From Curtobacterium sp. L6-1 (lineage in GTDB: Bacteria > Actinomycetota > Actinomycetes > Actinomycetales > Microbacteriaceae): a stretch of DNA of 64,000 bases. A program made the position numbers and the translations under genes. The stretch lies in the NCBI RefSeq assembly GCF_018885305.1, contig NZ_CP076544.1, positions 2,170,001 to 2,234,000 on the forward strand. Direction: 5' to 3'. Shown here piece by piece: positions 42,456 through 51,766 of this stretch. How positions within the stretch are numbered: the stretch's first letter is position 1; each line of letters begins with the position of its first letter. The notes beneath the pieces were generated by a model. The model searched no databases, had not been told where the DNA came from, and saw nothing but the letters and a program-made list of their open reading frames with translations.

Positions 42456-43346
42456 TCAGCGTGCGGGCTCGGGCGCGGCGAAGACCCGCGCGTCGAGTGC
42501 CGCCGTGATCGTCTCCGCCGCGCGGGCCAGCCGCTCCCCCGCGGACCGCGCTGCGTCGACGGCCGTCTCCGGGGTCACCGTCTCGAGTTCCGCACGCGCG
42601 GCCCCGAACGCCCGGACCTCGGCCGCCAGGTGGACGCCGACCAGGTCACCGAGGCACTCCTCGCTGCGGCGGGCGAGGAACAGCAGCGACCGGGGACTGT
42701 GCTCGTCCAGCAGCAGGAACGCGGCGGCCTCGGCCGAGCTCGTGCCGTGTCGGTGTTCGCGGTGGAAGGCCTCGCCCGCGCCGCACGCCCGGAGCGCCGT
42801 GGACCAGGACGTCGCGGACGCGGGGTCGAGCAGGTCGGAGGCGAGCATCCGGGCGGTCACGGTCAGGCGTGTGAGCGACCGACCCAGTGTGAAGAACTCC
42901 CAGACCTCGTCGCGGCTCGCGTCCCCGTCCACCACACCCACGGCCAGCGCGCTCCGCTCCCGCACCCAGCCGAGGAACTCGTGCGCCCGGTCCACCACGA
43001 TCTTCCGCGGCAGCCGCGAGCGCGTCGTGTTCAGGCAGTCCCACAGCTCGGTGGACACGACGTCCCGCGCCCGGCGGGCGTCGTCCCGCGCGACAGCGAC
43101 CGCGGCGGCGATCGAGGCGGGTTCGTGGCGGTCGAGCGCGAGCGCGTCGAGGGTCGCGCCGGGACTGAGGTCCGTCCCCTCCGGTGCGGTGGCGCCGACC
43201 ACCCGTCGCAGGTCGGCCCCGAGGGCCGGGTCGTCCGTCGCGGGGTCGCGCCGGGCGAGGTGGACGTCGAGCAGGCGCGCGACGACGTCGGTCCGCTCCA
43301 CCGCGCCCCCGACACTGTGGACGCTGCGGGCGAGTCGGTTCAGCAC
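42456..43346 (-). CDS. Alpha-E (DUF403) domain protein
   Basis: A 296-residue, almost fully helical protein of the alpha-E family: MLNRLARSVHSVGGAVERTDVVARLLDVHL at the start (shown in pieces: NRLARSVHSVGG, ERTDVVARLLDVH), then LWDCLNTTR and WEFFTLGRSLTRLTVTARML. Family genes normally sit beside an ATP-grasp and a transglutaminase-like gene in a peptide-modification-type cluster. Neither is adjacent here. It may act with partners elsewhere, or alone. Confidence 0.75.
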   Translation of the reverse strand: MLNRLARSVHSVGGAVERTDVVARLLDVHLARRDPATDDPALGADLRRVVGATAPEGTDLSPGATLDALALDRHEPASIAAAVAVARDDARRARDVVSTELWDCLNTTRSRLPRKIVVDRAHEFLGWVRERSALAVGVVDGDASRDEVWEFFTLGRSLTRLTVTARMLASDLLDPASATSWSTALRACGAGEAFHREHRHGTSSAEAAAFLLLDEHSPRSLLFLARRSEECLGDLVGVHLAAEVRAFGAARAELETVTPETAVDAARSAGERLARAAETITAALDARVFAAPEPAR

Positions 43347-43506
43347 GGCGACTCCTGCATGCCGCGAACCTACTGACCACGCGTTGCCGGGGTGTTTCGG
43401 GACCGCGTCACCGGTGTTGCGGGGCAGGCACCGTGCGGCCGCGGCACCCGGGGGTCAGCCGGTCTGTGCACTCCCTGGACGCTGAGCGTGCGTGTCGTCA
43501 CGGTCG

Positions 43507-43535
43507 CTAGACAATCTAACTAGACCGTCTAGCAT
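43507..43535 (+). promoter_or_regulatory. Promoter with two MarR-type operators
   Basis: TAGACA and TAGCAT are spaced 16 nt apart. The perfect palindrome CTAGAC-C-GTCTAG (43520-43532) covers the spacer and -10. A related half site, CTAGACAATCTA, covers the -35. Binding of the MarR protein made from 43543 would block this promoter. Confidence 0.65.
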
Positions 43536-43542
43536 TGGGACC

Positions 43543-44049
43543 ATGACTTCCGAGGTGACGACGACAGCCCCGGGGTTCTGGTACGGCGAGGACTCCAGGG
43601 TCGACGCGGTGGACGTCCTGAACGCACTGCGTCGCTACCGCACTGCCGAGAGTTCCGCCCAGCGCCGCGTGCGCGAGGAACTCGGGATCGGAGAGAACGC
43701 GTTGATGGCCCTGCGGGTGCTCGTCGACGCCGAGACCTCCGGCCGCACCGTGAACTCGAAGGAGCTCGCCGAACGGCTGGGCATCACCGCCGCGTCGACC
43801 TCCGCCCTCGTCGACCGGCTCGTGCGGTCCGGGCACGTCGAGCGCCACGCCGACCCCGCTGACCGTCGCGGTGTCATCCTCACGGCCACCGGTCGGTCGA
43901 TGCGCCGTGCACTCGCGGTCATCGGCGACCTGGACTCCCGCGTCGTCGAGGTCGCGCAGCACCTGCCGCCCGAGGACATGGCGGTCGTCGTGGCGTTCCT
44001 CCGCGAGATGGCCGGCGCCGTCGACGACGACTCCGACGACGAGTCCTGA
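43543..44049 (+). CDS. MarR family transcriptional regulator
   Basis: A 168-residue regulator with ELGIGENALMALRVLVDAET, then LAERLGITAASTSALVDRLV (recognition helix) and DPADRRGVILTATGRSM (wing). The C terminus is acidic. Two CTAGAC-type palindromes overlap its promoter, a strong sign of autoregulation. No transporter or enzyme gene is coupled to it. The next gene is a small unknown. Confidence 0.9.
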   Translation: MTSEVTTTAPGFWYGEDSRVDAVDVLNALRRYRTAESSAQRRVREELGIGENALMALRVLVDAETSGRTVNSKELAERLGITAASTSALVDRLVRSGHVERHADPADRRGVILTATGRSMRRALAVIGDLDSRVVEVAQHLPPEDMAVVVAFLREMAGAVDDDSDDES

Positions 44050-44081
44050 GTCCCGCCGCGTCCTCGGCGTACGCTGACACG

Positions 44082-44270
44082 ATGCGCGAGCCGGAGGACG
44101 ACATGCCCGCGGCCGAGCTGGACGCCCGAGCCCGCGCCGACGCGGCACTCCGGCGGATCCGCGCCGGCGCCGACCCCACGCGGGAGGCCTTCGACCTCGC
44201 GAACACGCTGAACGACGAGTCGGTCGGACGGTTGTCCCGGCGGGTGCGCGACCTCTTCCGCCGGCGCTGA
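44082..44270 (+). CDS. Small hypothetical protein
   Basis: A 62-residue charged helical protein (AELDARARADAALRRIRAGA, then LANTLNDESVGRLSRRVRDL). It follows the MarR gene by 32 bp and may be co-transcribed. No domain was recognised. The absence of hydrophobic segments suggests a soluble protein. Confidence 0.55.
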   Translation: MREPEDDMPAAELDARARADAALRRIRAGADPTREAFDLANTLNDESVGRLSRRVRDLFRRR

Positions 44271-44281
44271 CCCGCCGGGGC

Positions 44282-45130
44282 TCAGAAGGCGGTGCCGACT
44301 GCCGCGATGTCGTCGGCCCCGTGTCCCGCGGCACTGGCGTCGGCGTAGACCCGCCCCAGCACCTCGAGCAGGGTCGTGTCGACGTCGGCAGCCCGTGCAG
44401 CCTCGGTGATGAGACCGATGTCCTTCCGCAGGCCGTCCAGCGCGAACTGCGCCGGGAACTCCCCGGCGATCATCGCGGCACCCTTCGTGTGCGCGTAGGC
44501 GGAGTCGCTCGCCGAGCCCTCGATCGCCTGCAGGAACAGCTGCGGGTCGAGCCCGAGCGCCGCGGCGATGGCCAGGGACTGCCCGGTGGCCGCGGTGATC
44601 GAGGCGATCCAGGCGTTGGCGGCGAGCTTGAGCGCGGTCCCCTGCCCGACGCGGTCACCTGCGCGGACGACCTTGGCGCTGACGGCGTCGAGGACCGGTG
44701 CGACGACCGCGACCGGCTCGTCCGGGCCGGCGACGAGCATGGTCAGCGTGCCCTGCTCGGCGGGGGTCTTCGTGCCGAGCATCATCGCCTCGACCAGGGT
44801 GATGCCGTACTTCTCGGCGAGCTGCACGACGGTCTCGGTGCCGGCGACACCGATGGTCGACGCCTGCACCCACACGGCCGACTCGGGTGCGTCACCCGCG
44901 GCCTGCTCGAGGACGTCCACCACCGCGTCCGTGTCGAACACCGTCAGCACGACGACCTGCGCCTGGGCGACGGCCTCGGCAGCGTCGGTCGCGACCGTGG
45001 CGCCGGCGTCGGCGAGCGGCCGCGCACGCTCGGCACTGCGGTTCCAGACCGTGACCTCGTGCCCGCCGCGGAGCAACGACTGCGCAACGCCGGCACCCAT
45101 GGCCCCTGTTCCCAACACCGACACGCGCAC
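44282..45130 (-). CDS. Beta-hydroxyacid dehydrogenase (HIBADH-type)
   Basis: A 282-residue NAD(P)-binding oxidoreductase. RVSVLGTGAMGAGVAQSLL is the N-terminal dinucleotide motif, VQASTIGVAGTE the substrate loop, and ALKLAANAWIASITAATGQS supplies the catalytic lysine of the 3-hydroxyisobutyrate / glyoxylate reductase family. GTG 45130 is chosen for the GAGGAG about 10 nt upstream. Substrate unknown. It converges with the small gene at 44082-44270, 11 bp apart. Confidence 0.88.
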   Translation of the reverse strand: MRVSVLGTGAMGAGVAQSLLRGGHEVTVWNRSAERARPLADAGATVATDAAEAVAQAQVVVLTVFDTDAVVDVLEQAAGDAPESAVWVQASTIGVAGTETVVQLAEKYGITLVEAMMLGTKTPAEQGTLTMLVAGPDEPVAVVAPVLDAVSAKVVRAGDRVGQGTALKLAANAWIASITAATGQSLAIAAALGLDPQLFLQAIEGSASDSAYAHTKGAAMIAGEFPAQFALDGLRKDIGLITEAARAADVDTTLLEVLGRVYADASAAGHGADDIAAVGTAF

Positions 45131-45221
45131 CGTGGTCTCCTCACCGCGCGACACGATGCCGCGACCGGTCCGACCGTACGCGGATCGCCCCGACGTCGGA
45201 CGAGCGGGCGGGACGACCGGG

Positions 45222-46364
45222 TCAGTCGAGCACGCCCCGTGCCGTGAGCCACGGCTCGGGGTCGACCGCACGGCCACCGGTGATGACCTCGAAGTGCAGG
45301 TGCGGTCCGGTGGAGACGCCCGTGCTGCCGACGGCGCCGATCTGCTGCCCGACCGTCACGACCTGCCCCGCGCGGACCCCGACGACCGACAAGTGGCCGT
45401 AGCGCGTCTCGGTCCCGTCGGCGTGCCGCAGCAGCACCTGGTTGCCGTAGCCGCCGAGCACACCGGCCGACTCGACGGTGCCGGACATCACGGCGAAGAC
45501 GGGCGTCCCGCTCGCCGCGGCGAAGTCCGTGCCCTGGTGACTGGTCGAGCACGCAGCGCAGCCGGTGACGGTGCGCCCGCCGAAGTTGCCTGCCGACGGG
45601 ATCGTGCCGGCGACCGGACGGGCGACCGCCTCGGCAGCACCCGGGATCCGCGTGACGTGGACGCCCGTCGCCGCCCGACGGTCGACCGTGTACCCGGCCC
45701 GGACCGCGGCCTCGGGCAGCGCGCCGGGAGCGCGGTAGTCCTGCAGGACCGGCCCGGGCGCGACGACGACCGTCGGTGCTGCGACCGCCGCACGGGGAGC
45801 GGCGTCGGTCACCACCAGGCACGCGGCGACCGCGACCGCGGTGACCGCGAGGCCGCGGCGGTCCCAGCAGTGGTCGCGCACCTCCCGGGCGGTGGACGCG
45901 AGCGACGCCGCGAGGAGCGCGCCACCGACGGCGGTCGTGGTGCGTGCCGAGGACCACCCGGTCCGGAGGCGCGCGGTTCGGAGGCGCGTGGCCCGGTGAC
46001 GGCGACCGCGACCGTCCCGCACACGGGGACGCGTGCCGGCGCGGGCGCTGGAGCGGGAGGACGGGTCCGCGGGCAGCGGGACGGGCACGGGCACGGACAA
46101 GGACGCGGGTGCCCGGACGCGGTGGTGCGCGCAGCCCGACACGGGCACGGCGGCACGCCGACCCCGCCGCGTGGGCTGGCCGGGGCCGGGGACGTCCACG
46201 CCGGCCAGGACGGCCCGACCGTGCACGGCGGTCCGCCGCGGTGCACGGCCCCGCCGCTCCCCCGCATCCGGCACCCCCGCTGGTCGCCGGTGGACCTCGC
46301 GGCGGGACGGCAGGTGCGGGGCGTCGGCGCGAGGACCGCGCCCGCGCGGGGTGGTCGTCGTCAC
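45222..46364 (-). CDS. M23 family metallopeptidase
   Basis: A 380-residue cell-wall peptidase. The LytM/M23 zinc site is at about residues 285-375: SHQGTDFAAASGTPVFAV (His and Asp ligands), then HLHFEV (His). The fold should cut peptidoglycan cross-links. A hydrophobic stretch (LAVTAVAVAACLVV, near 173-187) can act as signal or anchor. About 140 basic, low-complexity residues precede it, so the true start may be further in. The N-terminal boundary is therefore uncertain. Confidence 0.85.
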   Translation of the reverse strand: MTTTTPRGRGPRADAPHLPSRREVHRRPAGVPDAGERRGRAPRRTAVHGRAVLAGVDVPGPGQPTRRGRRAAVPVSGCAHHRVRAPASLSVPVPVPLPADPSSRSSARAGTRPRVRDGRGRRHRATRLRTARLRTGWSSARTTTAVGGALLAASLASTAREVRDHCWDRRGLAVTAVAVAACLVVTDAAPRAAVAAPTVVVAPGPVLQDYRAPGALPEAAVRAGYTVDRRAATGVHVTRIPGAAEAVARPVAGTIPSAGNFGGRTVTGCAACSTSHQGTDFAAASGTPVFAVMSGTVESAGVLGGYGNQVLLRHADGTETRYGHLSVVGVRAGQVVTVGQQIGAVGSTGVSTGPHLHFEVITGGRAVDPEPWLTARGVLD

Positions 46365-46380
46365 GGTCGTCTGAGGCCGG

Positions 46381-46788
46381 TCAGCCGCGGACGACGCCGC
46401 TGGTGACGATCCGGTCGACCTCGCTGGCCACGGCGTCGACGACCGCGCGGGTCACGGCGTCGACGACCGCCTCGACGAGGGGCAACTGCTCACTGCGGAC
46501 CACGTGCTCACGCGCGAGGGAGGCGCGGAGGCTCGCAGGGATCCCGTCGATCACCTCTACCAGGTCGGCGGGGACGTTCGGGGAGGTCGGCACCGACGAG
46601 GAACCCGACGGCTGGACGACGAGACCGGCGGGTGCACCCAGCACCACCGGACGAACGGCGGCGTCGGCGCTGCGGACCGACGCGGTCGAGGACGCCGCGG
46701 GCCCGGCGGCGACAGCGGTGGCAGCGCCCTGTCGGGTGGTGCTGTCGCGGCGTCGGGCGACGGCGTCGAAGACGGGCGTGGAGGACAT
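46381..46788 (-). CDS. Hypothetical protein
   Basis: A 135-residue protein. The N-terminal half is low-complexity Ala/Ser/Thr. The C-terminal half (about 80-135) is amphipathic helix, including ADLVEVIDGIPASLRASLAR and LPLVEAVVDAVTRAVVDAVA. ATG 46788 has AAGG upstream and a sigma70-type promoter about 70 bp before it. No family is recognised. Confidence 0.55.
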   Translation of the reverse strand: MSSTPVFDAVARRRDSTTRQGAATAVAAGPAASSTASVRSADAAVRPVVLGAPAGLVVQPSGSSSVPTSPNVPADLVEVIDGIPASLRASLAREHVVRSEQLPLVEAVVDAVTRAVVDAVASEVDRIVTSGVVRG

Positions 46789-46855
46789 GGCGGTGACCTT
46801 TCCCTGGGGAGGAGTTCGGATGTCCCGCCGATGCTGATCCCGGCGAGCTGGATCG

Positions 46856-46884
46856 AGCATAGCCCGTGTATTTCACATCTGCAA
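46856..46884 (-). promoter_or_regulatory. Sigma70-type promoter
   Basis: On the minus strand TTGCAG and TATGCT are spaced exactly 17 nt apart, the best -35/-10 pair seen in the window. It points at the gene starting at 46788. Confidence 0.6.
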
Positions 46885-46893
46885 TACTTCCGG

Positions 46894-47634
46894 TCAGTCC
46901 GGGTCGGGCTCGCCGCGGTCGTCGTGGTGCAGCATCTGCTTCACCCGCTCGACGATGGTCCGGGGCGGCTCGTTGTAGGTGCCCGCGAGCTCCTGACCGC
47001 TCAGCGCCTGGATCGCGGCCGTCACCGCGTCGGTCGCCTGGCGCCGCGCCCGCCCCGAGCTCGCGGGGCCGAACCCGGACAGGTCGAGCGGCTCGCCGAA
47101 CTCGACACGGACCTTCGCGAGCCGGGGCAGCCGCGAGCCCACGGGCTGCACGTCCTCGGTGCCGGTCAACGCGACGGGCACGACCGGTGCGCCGCTCGTC
47201 AGCGCGAGCCAGGCGACCCCGGTCCGCCCCTTGTACAGGCGTCCGTCGAGCGACCGCGTGCCCTCGGGGTAGATGGCGAACGCCTCCCCGGCGTCGAGCC
47301 GCGCGAGCCCGAGGTCGAGGGCCTGCTGGGCGGCGGCCCCGGCACCCCGCTCGACGCCGATCGCGCCGATGCCCGAGAAGAACGTCCGCGAGAGTGCCCC
47401 GCGCAGCCCCGTCCCGGTGAAGTACTCCTGCTTCGCCAGGAACGACACCTTCCGGGGCGCGAGCAGCGTGATGGCGGGCGAGTCGATGAACGAGCGGTGG
47501 TTGCTCGCCAGGATCACGGCGCCGCGCTTCGGCACGTTCGCCCGACCGACCACCCGCGGCCGCCACAGGAGTCGGGCGAGGGGCGCCACGACGGCTCGGC
47601 TGAGCACGGTCGCGGACCTGGTCGAACCGGTCAC
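46894..47634 (-). CDS. plsC: PlsC-type 1-acyl-glycerol-3-phosphate acyltransferase
   Basis: A 246-residue acyltransferase of phospholipid synthesis. The catalytic H-x4-D is in ASNHRSFIDSPAIT, and the glycerol-phosphate binding motif in YPEGTRSLDGRLYKG. VPVALTGTEDVQP is the third block. GTG 47634 is chosen because AGGAGG lies 5 nt upstream. It transfers an acyl chain to lysophosphatidic acid at the inner membrane face. Standalone gene. Confidence 0.92.
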   Translation of the reverse strand: MTGSTRSATVLSRAVVAPLARLLWRPRVVGRANVPKRGAVILASNHRSFIDSPAITLLAPRKVSFLAKQEYFTGTGLRGALSRTFFSGIGAIGVERGAGAAAQQALDLGLARLDAGEAFAIYPEGTRSLDGRLYKGRTGVAWLALTSGAPVVPVALTGTEDVQPVGSRLPRLAKVRVEFGEPLDLSGFGPASSGRARRQATDAVTAAIQALSGQELAGTYNEPPRTIVERVKQMLHHDDRGEPDPD

Positions 47635-47764
47635 TCGGGCCTCCTGTCGGACGGGAGTTCCCGAGTGTACTGAGCGCCACGACGGCGACATGCCGGGTCC
47701 GGCATGCTTCCCCGCCGCGCTCCGGGGCGTGCGTCGCAGGAGCGGCGACGACCCGGTCGGCGCG

Positions 47765-49612
47765 TCAGTCGGCGGCGGCCACCACGTCGAGGACCGCGCG
47801 CCCGTAGGACTCGAGCTTGGCCGCGCCGACACCCGAGATCTCCGACAGTTCGTCGACGTCGGACGGCCGGACCGCGGCGATCCCGCGCAGCGTCGCGTCG
47901 TTGAAGACCACGTACGCCGGGACGCCCTGCTCGCGCGCCTGGCCGGCACGCCACTGCCGCAACGCCTTGAACAGCGGCATCGACTCCTGCGGCATGTCCG
48001 ACACGACGGCCCGGCGGGACCGGCCGGCGCGCGGGGCCTTGACCGGGTCGCGACGCATCCGGACGACGACCCGACCGGCGAGCACGTCCGCGCTGGTCGG
48101 GCTCAGCACGAGGGTGCCGTACCCGTCGCCGGACACCGCGACGTAGCCCTGCGCCAGCAGCTGCCGGGCCACGGCACGCCAGTCGGCGTCGGACAGGTCC
48201 TGCCCGATGCCGAACGTCGCGAGCGAGTCGTGCTGGAGCTCCTGCACGCGCGGCGACTGCTTGCCGGTGAGGATGTCGACGAGGTGTGCCACGCCGTACC
48301 GCTGGCCGCGCTCGCGGTCCAGCCGCACGATCGTCGACAGGAGCTTCTGCGCGGGGACCGTGCCGTCCCACGACTCCGGCGGCGCGAGACAGGTGTCGCA
48401 GTTGCCGCACGCGGTCGACTCCTGCCCGAAGTAGGCAAGCAGGCGCACGCGCCGGCACTCGATCGTCTCGCAGAGCGCGAGCATGGCGTCGAGGTGGGCG
48501 CTCAGCTGCCGTCGGTGTGCCGCGTCGCCCTCGGACTGGTCGATCATCCGGCGCTGCTGCACGACGTCGTTCAGCCCGTAGGCGAGCCACGCGGTCGAGG
48601 GCAGACCGTCGCGCCCGGCACGACCCGTCTCCTGGTAGTAGCCCTCGACCGACTTCGGCAGGTCGAGGTGGGCGACGAACCGGACGTCGGGCTTGTCGAT
48701 CCCCATGCCGAACGCGATCGTCGCCACCATGACGATGCCGTCCTCGCGGAGGAACTGCGCCTGGTTCCGCTCCCGCACCCGGGCGTCGAGCCCCGCGTGG
48801 TACGGCAGCGCGGCGATGCCCTGCGCGACGAGGGCGGCGGCCGTCCGTTCGACCGAGTTGCGCGACAGGCAGTAGACGATGCCGGCGTCGCCGCTGTGCT
48901 CGGTCCGGATGAAGGTCAGGAGCTGCTGGAGTGCCCCGGTCTTCGGCTCGATGCGGTACTGGATGTTCGGCCGGTCGAAGTCGGCGACGAAGTGCGCGGC
49001 GTCGTCGAGCCCGAGGCGTGCCGAGATCTCGCGGTGGGTCTGCGGAGTGGCAGTGGCGGTCAGTGCGATCCGCGGTACCGTCGGCCAGCGCTCGTGCAGC
49101 ACGCTGAGCTCGAGGTAGTCCGGGCGGAAGTCATGCCCCCACTGCGCCACACAGTGGGCTTCGTCGATCGCGAACAGGGCGATGCGGGCCCGGTCGAGCA
49201 GTGCCCGCGTCGACTCGATCTTCAGCCGTTCGGGTGCCAGGTAGAGCATGTCGACCTGCCCGGTGACGATCGCCCGCTCCACCCGTGCGCGCTCGTCCGG
49301 CCCCTGCGTCGAGTTGAGGAACGCCGCCCGGACACCGTTCGCCGCCAGGGCGTCGACCTGGTCCTGCATGAGTGCGATGAGCGGCGACACCACCACCCCG
49401 ACGCCGTCGCGGACGAGCGAGGGCACCTGGTAGCAGAGGGACTTGCCGCCACCGGTCGGCATGAGGACGAGGGCGTCCCCGCCGGCGACGACCCGCTCGA
49501 TGATCGCGGCCTGTTCACCGCGGAAGGCGTCGTACCCCCACACGCGGTGCAGCACGTCGAGGGCGGCAGAGCGGGTGCCCGCCGACTCGGGCGCGTGCAC
49601 GGTGGAACTCAT
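47765..49612 (-). CDS. recQ: ATP-dependent DNA helicase RecQ
   Basis: A 615-residue 3'-5' helicase. LMPTGGGKSLCYQVPSL is Walker A, FAIDEAHCVAQWGHDFRPDY is the DEAH box with the RecQ aromatic loop, and GRAGRDGLPS is motif VI. The RQC zinc site follows: ECRRVRLLAYFGQ then CGNCDTC. The C-terminal HRDC domain is present (about 540-615, VPAYVVFNDATL). It acts in recombination repair. The length is full. Confidence 0.97.
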   Translation of the reverse strand: MSSTVHAPESAGTRSAALDVLHRVWGYDAFRGEQAAIIERVVAGGDALVLMPTGGGKSLCYQVPSLVRDGVGVVVSPLIALMQDQVDALAANGVRAAFLNSTQGPDERARVERAIVTGQVDMLYLAPERLKIESTRALLDRARIALFAIDEAHCVAQWGHDFRPDYLELSVLHERWPTVPRIALTATATPQTHREISARLGLDDAAHFVADFDRPNIQYRIEPKTGALQQLLTFIRTEHSGDAGIVYCLSRNSVERTAAALVAQGIAALPYHAGLDARVRERNQAQFLREDGIVMVATIAFGMGIDKPDVRFVAHLDLPKSVEGYYQETGRAGRDGLPSTAWLAYGLNDVVQQRRMIDQSEGDAAHRRQLSAHLDAMLALCETIECRRVRLLAYFGQESTACGNCDTCLAPPESWDGTVPAQKLLSTIVRLDRERGQRYGVAHLVDILTGKQSPRVQELQHDSLATFGIGQDLSDADWRAVARQLLAQGYVAVSGDGYGTLVLSPTSADVLAGRVVVRMRRDPVKAPRAGRSRRAVVSDMPQESMPLFKALRQWRAGQAREQGVPAYVVFNDATLRGIAAVRPSDVDELSEISGVGAAKLESYGRAVLDVVAAAD

Positions 49613-49621
49613 GCGACGAGC

Positions 49622-50761
49622 CTAGGGCCGACGCCCGACACCCTCCGACTCCTCCACAGCCTCCCGCTCCGCACCGACGAGGACCGGATCGCCGGACGCG
49701 ACCACCCGCTCGTCGCGCGCCGGAGCGGTGACCCAGCCCGCGCCTCCCGGCCGGAGCCACTGCCGGCCACCCGCCCACAGCGGCGCCGGTCCGCGGAACC
49801 GCGGCGCCTCGTCCCCGGCGAAGCGCCGGTCCAGCTTCCGCCAGTGCGCGACGAGTTCGACGAGACCCCAGTAGGCGAGCGAGCTGGCGAGGGTGACGAC
49901 GAAGCCACCGGCCGACCCCTGTGCGCCCTCGCCGGTGAGGTCGACCTTCGACCAGCCCGGGGCCTGCAGGACGAAGATCATCACGTTGTTGAGCGCGTGC
50001 TGGAGGACGGTCGCCTCGAGACCGCCGGTCCGGAGCACGATCACCGCCGCGACGAGGCCGAACGACCCAACGTCGAGGATGCCCCACACGTTGTAGCCGT
50101 TCGGCAGGTGGAGCACGGCGAACAGGACCGTCGAGACGACGACGGCCACGACGGCACCCAGGGCACGGACCGGGATCCACGACCCGATGGTCTGCATGAG
50201 GAACCCGCGGAAGACGTACTCCTCGGCCGCGGCCTGGAACGGCACGAGCAGGACCACCAGCAGGATCGTCACCGTCAGGGTCTGCAGCGACACCGTCGAC
50301 TGGCCGAGCGCGGCGGTGTTCCAGTGCAGGCCGCCGTCGAACGCGAACATGCCCCACGACTGCAGCAGGAACATGCCGATCGCGAGCACGGTCAAGGGCA
50401 GCAGGCACCACGCGAGCCATCCCCAGCGCACCCGCGTCCGGACCGACGACAGCAGTCCGTACGGCCCGAGGCGCGCGATCCGCACCGCCAGCATGATCGC
50501 GGGCAGGAGGACCACGAGGGACACCAGCGAGAGGGACAGGACGAGGGGGTCGGTCGGGTCGAGCGCGCCCTCCGCGATCTTCGCCGACAGGTCGACGATC
50601 CCCTCGGGACCACGCTGGAGGCCGATCGGCACGAAGTACGCGACGGCCAGGAGGATCTGCGACGCGACGTAGAAGCCGAGGAACACCGCGACGGCCACGA
50701 GCGGACGCCACCACCGCCAGTCCGCATCGACCCGGGGCAACCGGTGGTAGGGAACGCTCAC
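49622..50761 (-). CDS. CPBP family intramembrane metalloprotease
   Basis: A 379-residue membrane protein with about eight hydrophobic segments. The CAAX-protease/bacteriocin-processing motifs are AAEEYVFRGFL (E-E-x3-R), LFAVLHLPNG (His), and LQHALNNVMIF (H-x3-N). Members cleave within membranes or process peptides. No substrate is adjacent. About 75 disordered residues close the protein. It starts at GTG 50761, divergent from the DMT transporter with only 27 bp between starts. Confidence 0.9.
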   Translation of the reverse strand: MSVPYHRLPRVDADWRWWRPLVAVAVFLGFYVASQILLAVAYFVPIGLQRGPEGIVDLSAKIAEGALDPTDPLVLSLSLVSLVVLLPAIMLAVRIARLGPYGLLSSVRTRVRWGWLAWCLLPLTVLAIGMFLLQSWGMFAFDGGLHWNTAALGQSTVSLQTLTVTILLVVLLVPFQAAAEEYVFRGFLMQTIGSWIPVRALGAVVAVVVSTVLFAVLHLPNGYNVWGILDVGSFGLVAAVIVLRTGGLEATVLQHALNNVMIFVLQAPGWSKVDLTGEGAQGSAGGFVVTLASSLAYWGLVELVAHWRKLDRRFAGDEAPRFRGPAPLWAGGRQWLRPGGAGWVTAPARDERVVASGDPVLVGAEREAVEESEGVGRRP

Positions 50762-50788
50762 GCGGTGCAGGCTACCGGTCCGGGCAGG

Positions 50789-51730
50789 ATGGACCCCGTG
50801 ATCACCGTGCTGCTCGGCCTCGCCGGCGCCGTCGTCTACGGCGCCGCCGACTTCCTGGGCGGCCTGGCCGCGCGGCGGGCCCGCGCGGTGACGGTCACCG
50901 CGGTCGCCGCCGCCGTCGGCCTCTTCCCCCTGCTGGTGGGACTCGCGCTGCTCGGTGGCCGGTTCAGCGCCGGGGCGGTGCTGTGGGGCGTGGCCGCCGG
51001 GGTGTCCGGCGGTGTGGGCGTGCTCCTCCTCTACGCGGCGCTCGCCACGGGACCGATGAGCGTGCTCTCGCCCCTCACGGCGGTGTTCACCGCGGTGGTC
51101 CCGGTCGTGGTCGCGCTGCTCCGTGGCACTGTGCTGTCGCCGCTCGGGGTCGTCGCGCTCGTCGTGGCGGTCGTCGCCGTCCTGCTCGTGGCCTCGGTGC
51201 CGGACCGCGGCGGGGCACGGCTGACCGTCCGCGGGGTCGTCGCGGCGGCCGCGGCCGGCTGCGGGCTGGGCGGCATCGTGCTCGCGTACGACGCGTCGCC
51301 GCCGGACTCCGGGATCGCGACGCTCGTGGTCGCACGGGTCGTGCAGGCGGTGCTGCTCGGTGCGGCGGCGTTGGTGACCGCTCGGCGCCCCCGGCCGGGA
51401 GGCCCACCCGCCGTCACGACGTCGGCCCACCAGGACCGGCCGGCCGTCGCGGTCGCGCGCGGCACCGTGCTGCGCGGGCTGCCGCGGACGCTCCTGCTCG
51501 TGGTCCTCGGCTGCGGCGTGCTCGACGCCCTGGCGAACGTGTTCATCCAGGCGGGTCTGCACTCGAGCGACGACCCGACCACGCTGCCGGTGATGAGCGT
51601 GCTCAACGCGCTGTACCCGATCGGCACGGTGGTGCTCGCTGGCCTCGTGCTGCGCGAGCGGCTCACGGCCCTGCAGACGACCGGCATCGCGCTGGCGTTC
51701 GCGGCCTCGATCGGCCTCGCGCTGTCCTAG
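50789..51730 (+). CDS. EamA/DMT superfamily transporter
   Basis: A 313-residue, ten-helix drug/metabolite transporter. Two EamA halves are visible: GLAGAVVYGAADFLGGLAAR to LVALLRG, and VARVVQAVLLGAAALV to ALYPIGTVVLAGLVLRERL. The second half ends with the usual E-R-L-T helix. The substrate is unknown. It may start at ATG 50789 or GTG 50798. Confidence 0.88.
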   Translation: MDPVITVLLGLAGAVVYGAADFLGGLAARRARAVTVTAVAAAVGLFPLLVGLALLGGRFSAGAVLWGVAAGVSGGVGVLLLYAALATGPMSVLSPLTAVFTAVVPVVVALLRGTVLSPLGVVALVVAVVAVLLVASVPDRGGARLTVRGVVAAAAAGCGLGGIVLAYDASPPDSGIATLVVARVVQAVLLGAAALVTARRPRPGGPPAVTTSAHQDRPAVAVARGTVLRGLPRTLLLVVLGCGVLDALANVFIQAGLHSSDDPTTLPVMSVLNALYPIGTVVLAGLVLRERLTALQTTGIALAFAASIGLALS

Positions 51731-51766
51731 CGGGACACGCCGAGCCTGAGACTTCCCGAGGGATCG

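Noticed and set aside
47273..50788. Very long plus-strand open frame (over 3 kb) ahead of the DMT transporter
   Set aside because: It is the antisense of PlsC, RecQ and the CPBP protease genes. High GC leaves few stop codons, so long shadow frames are expected.
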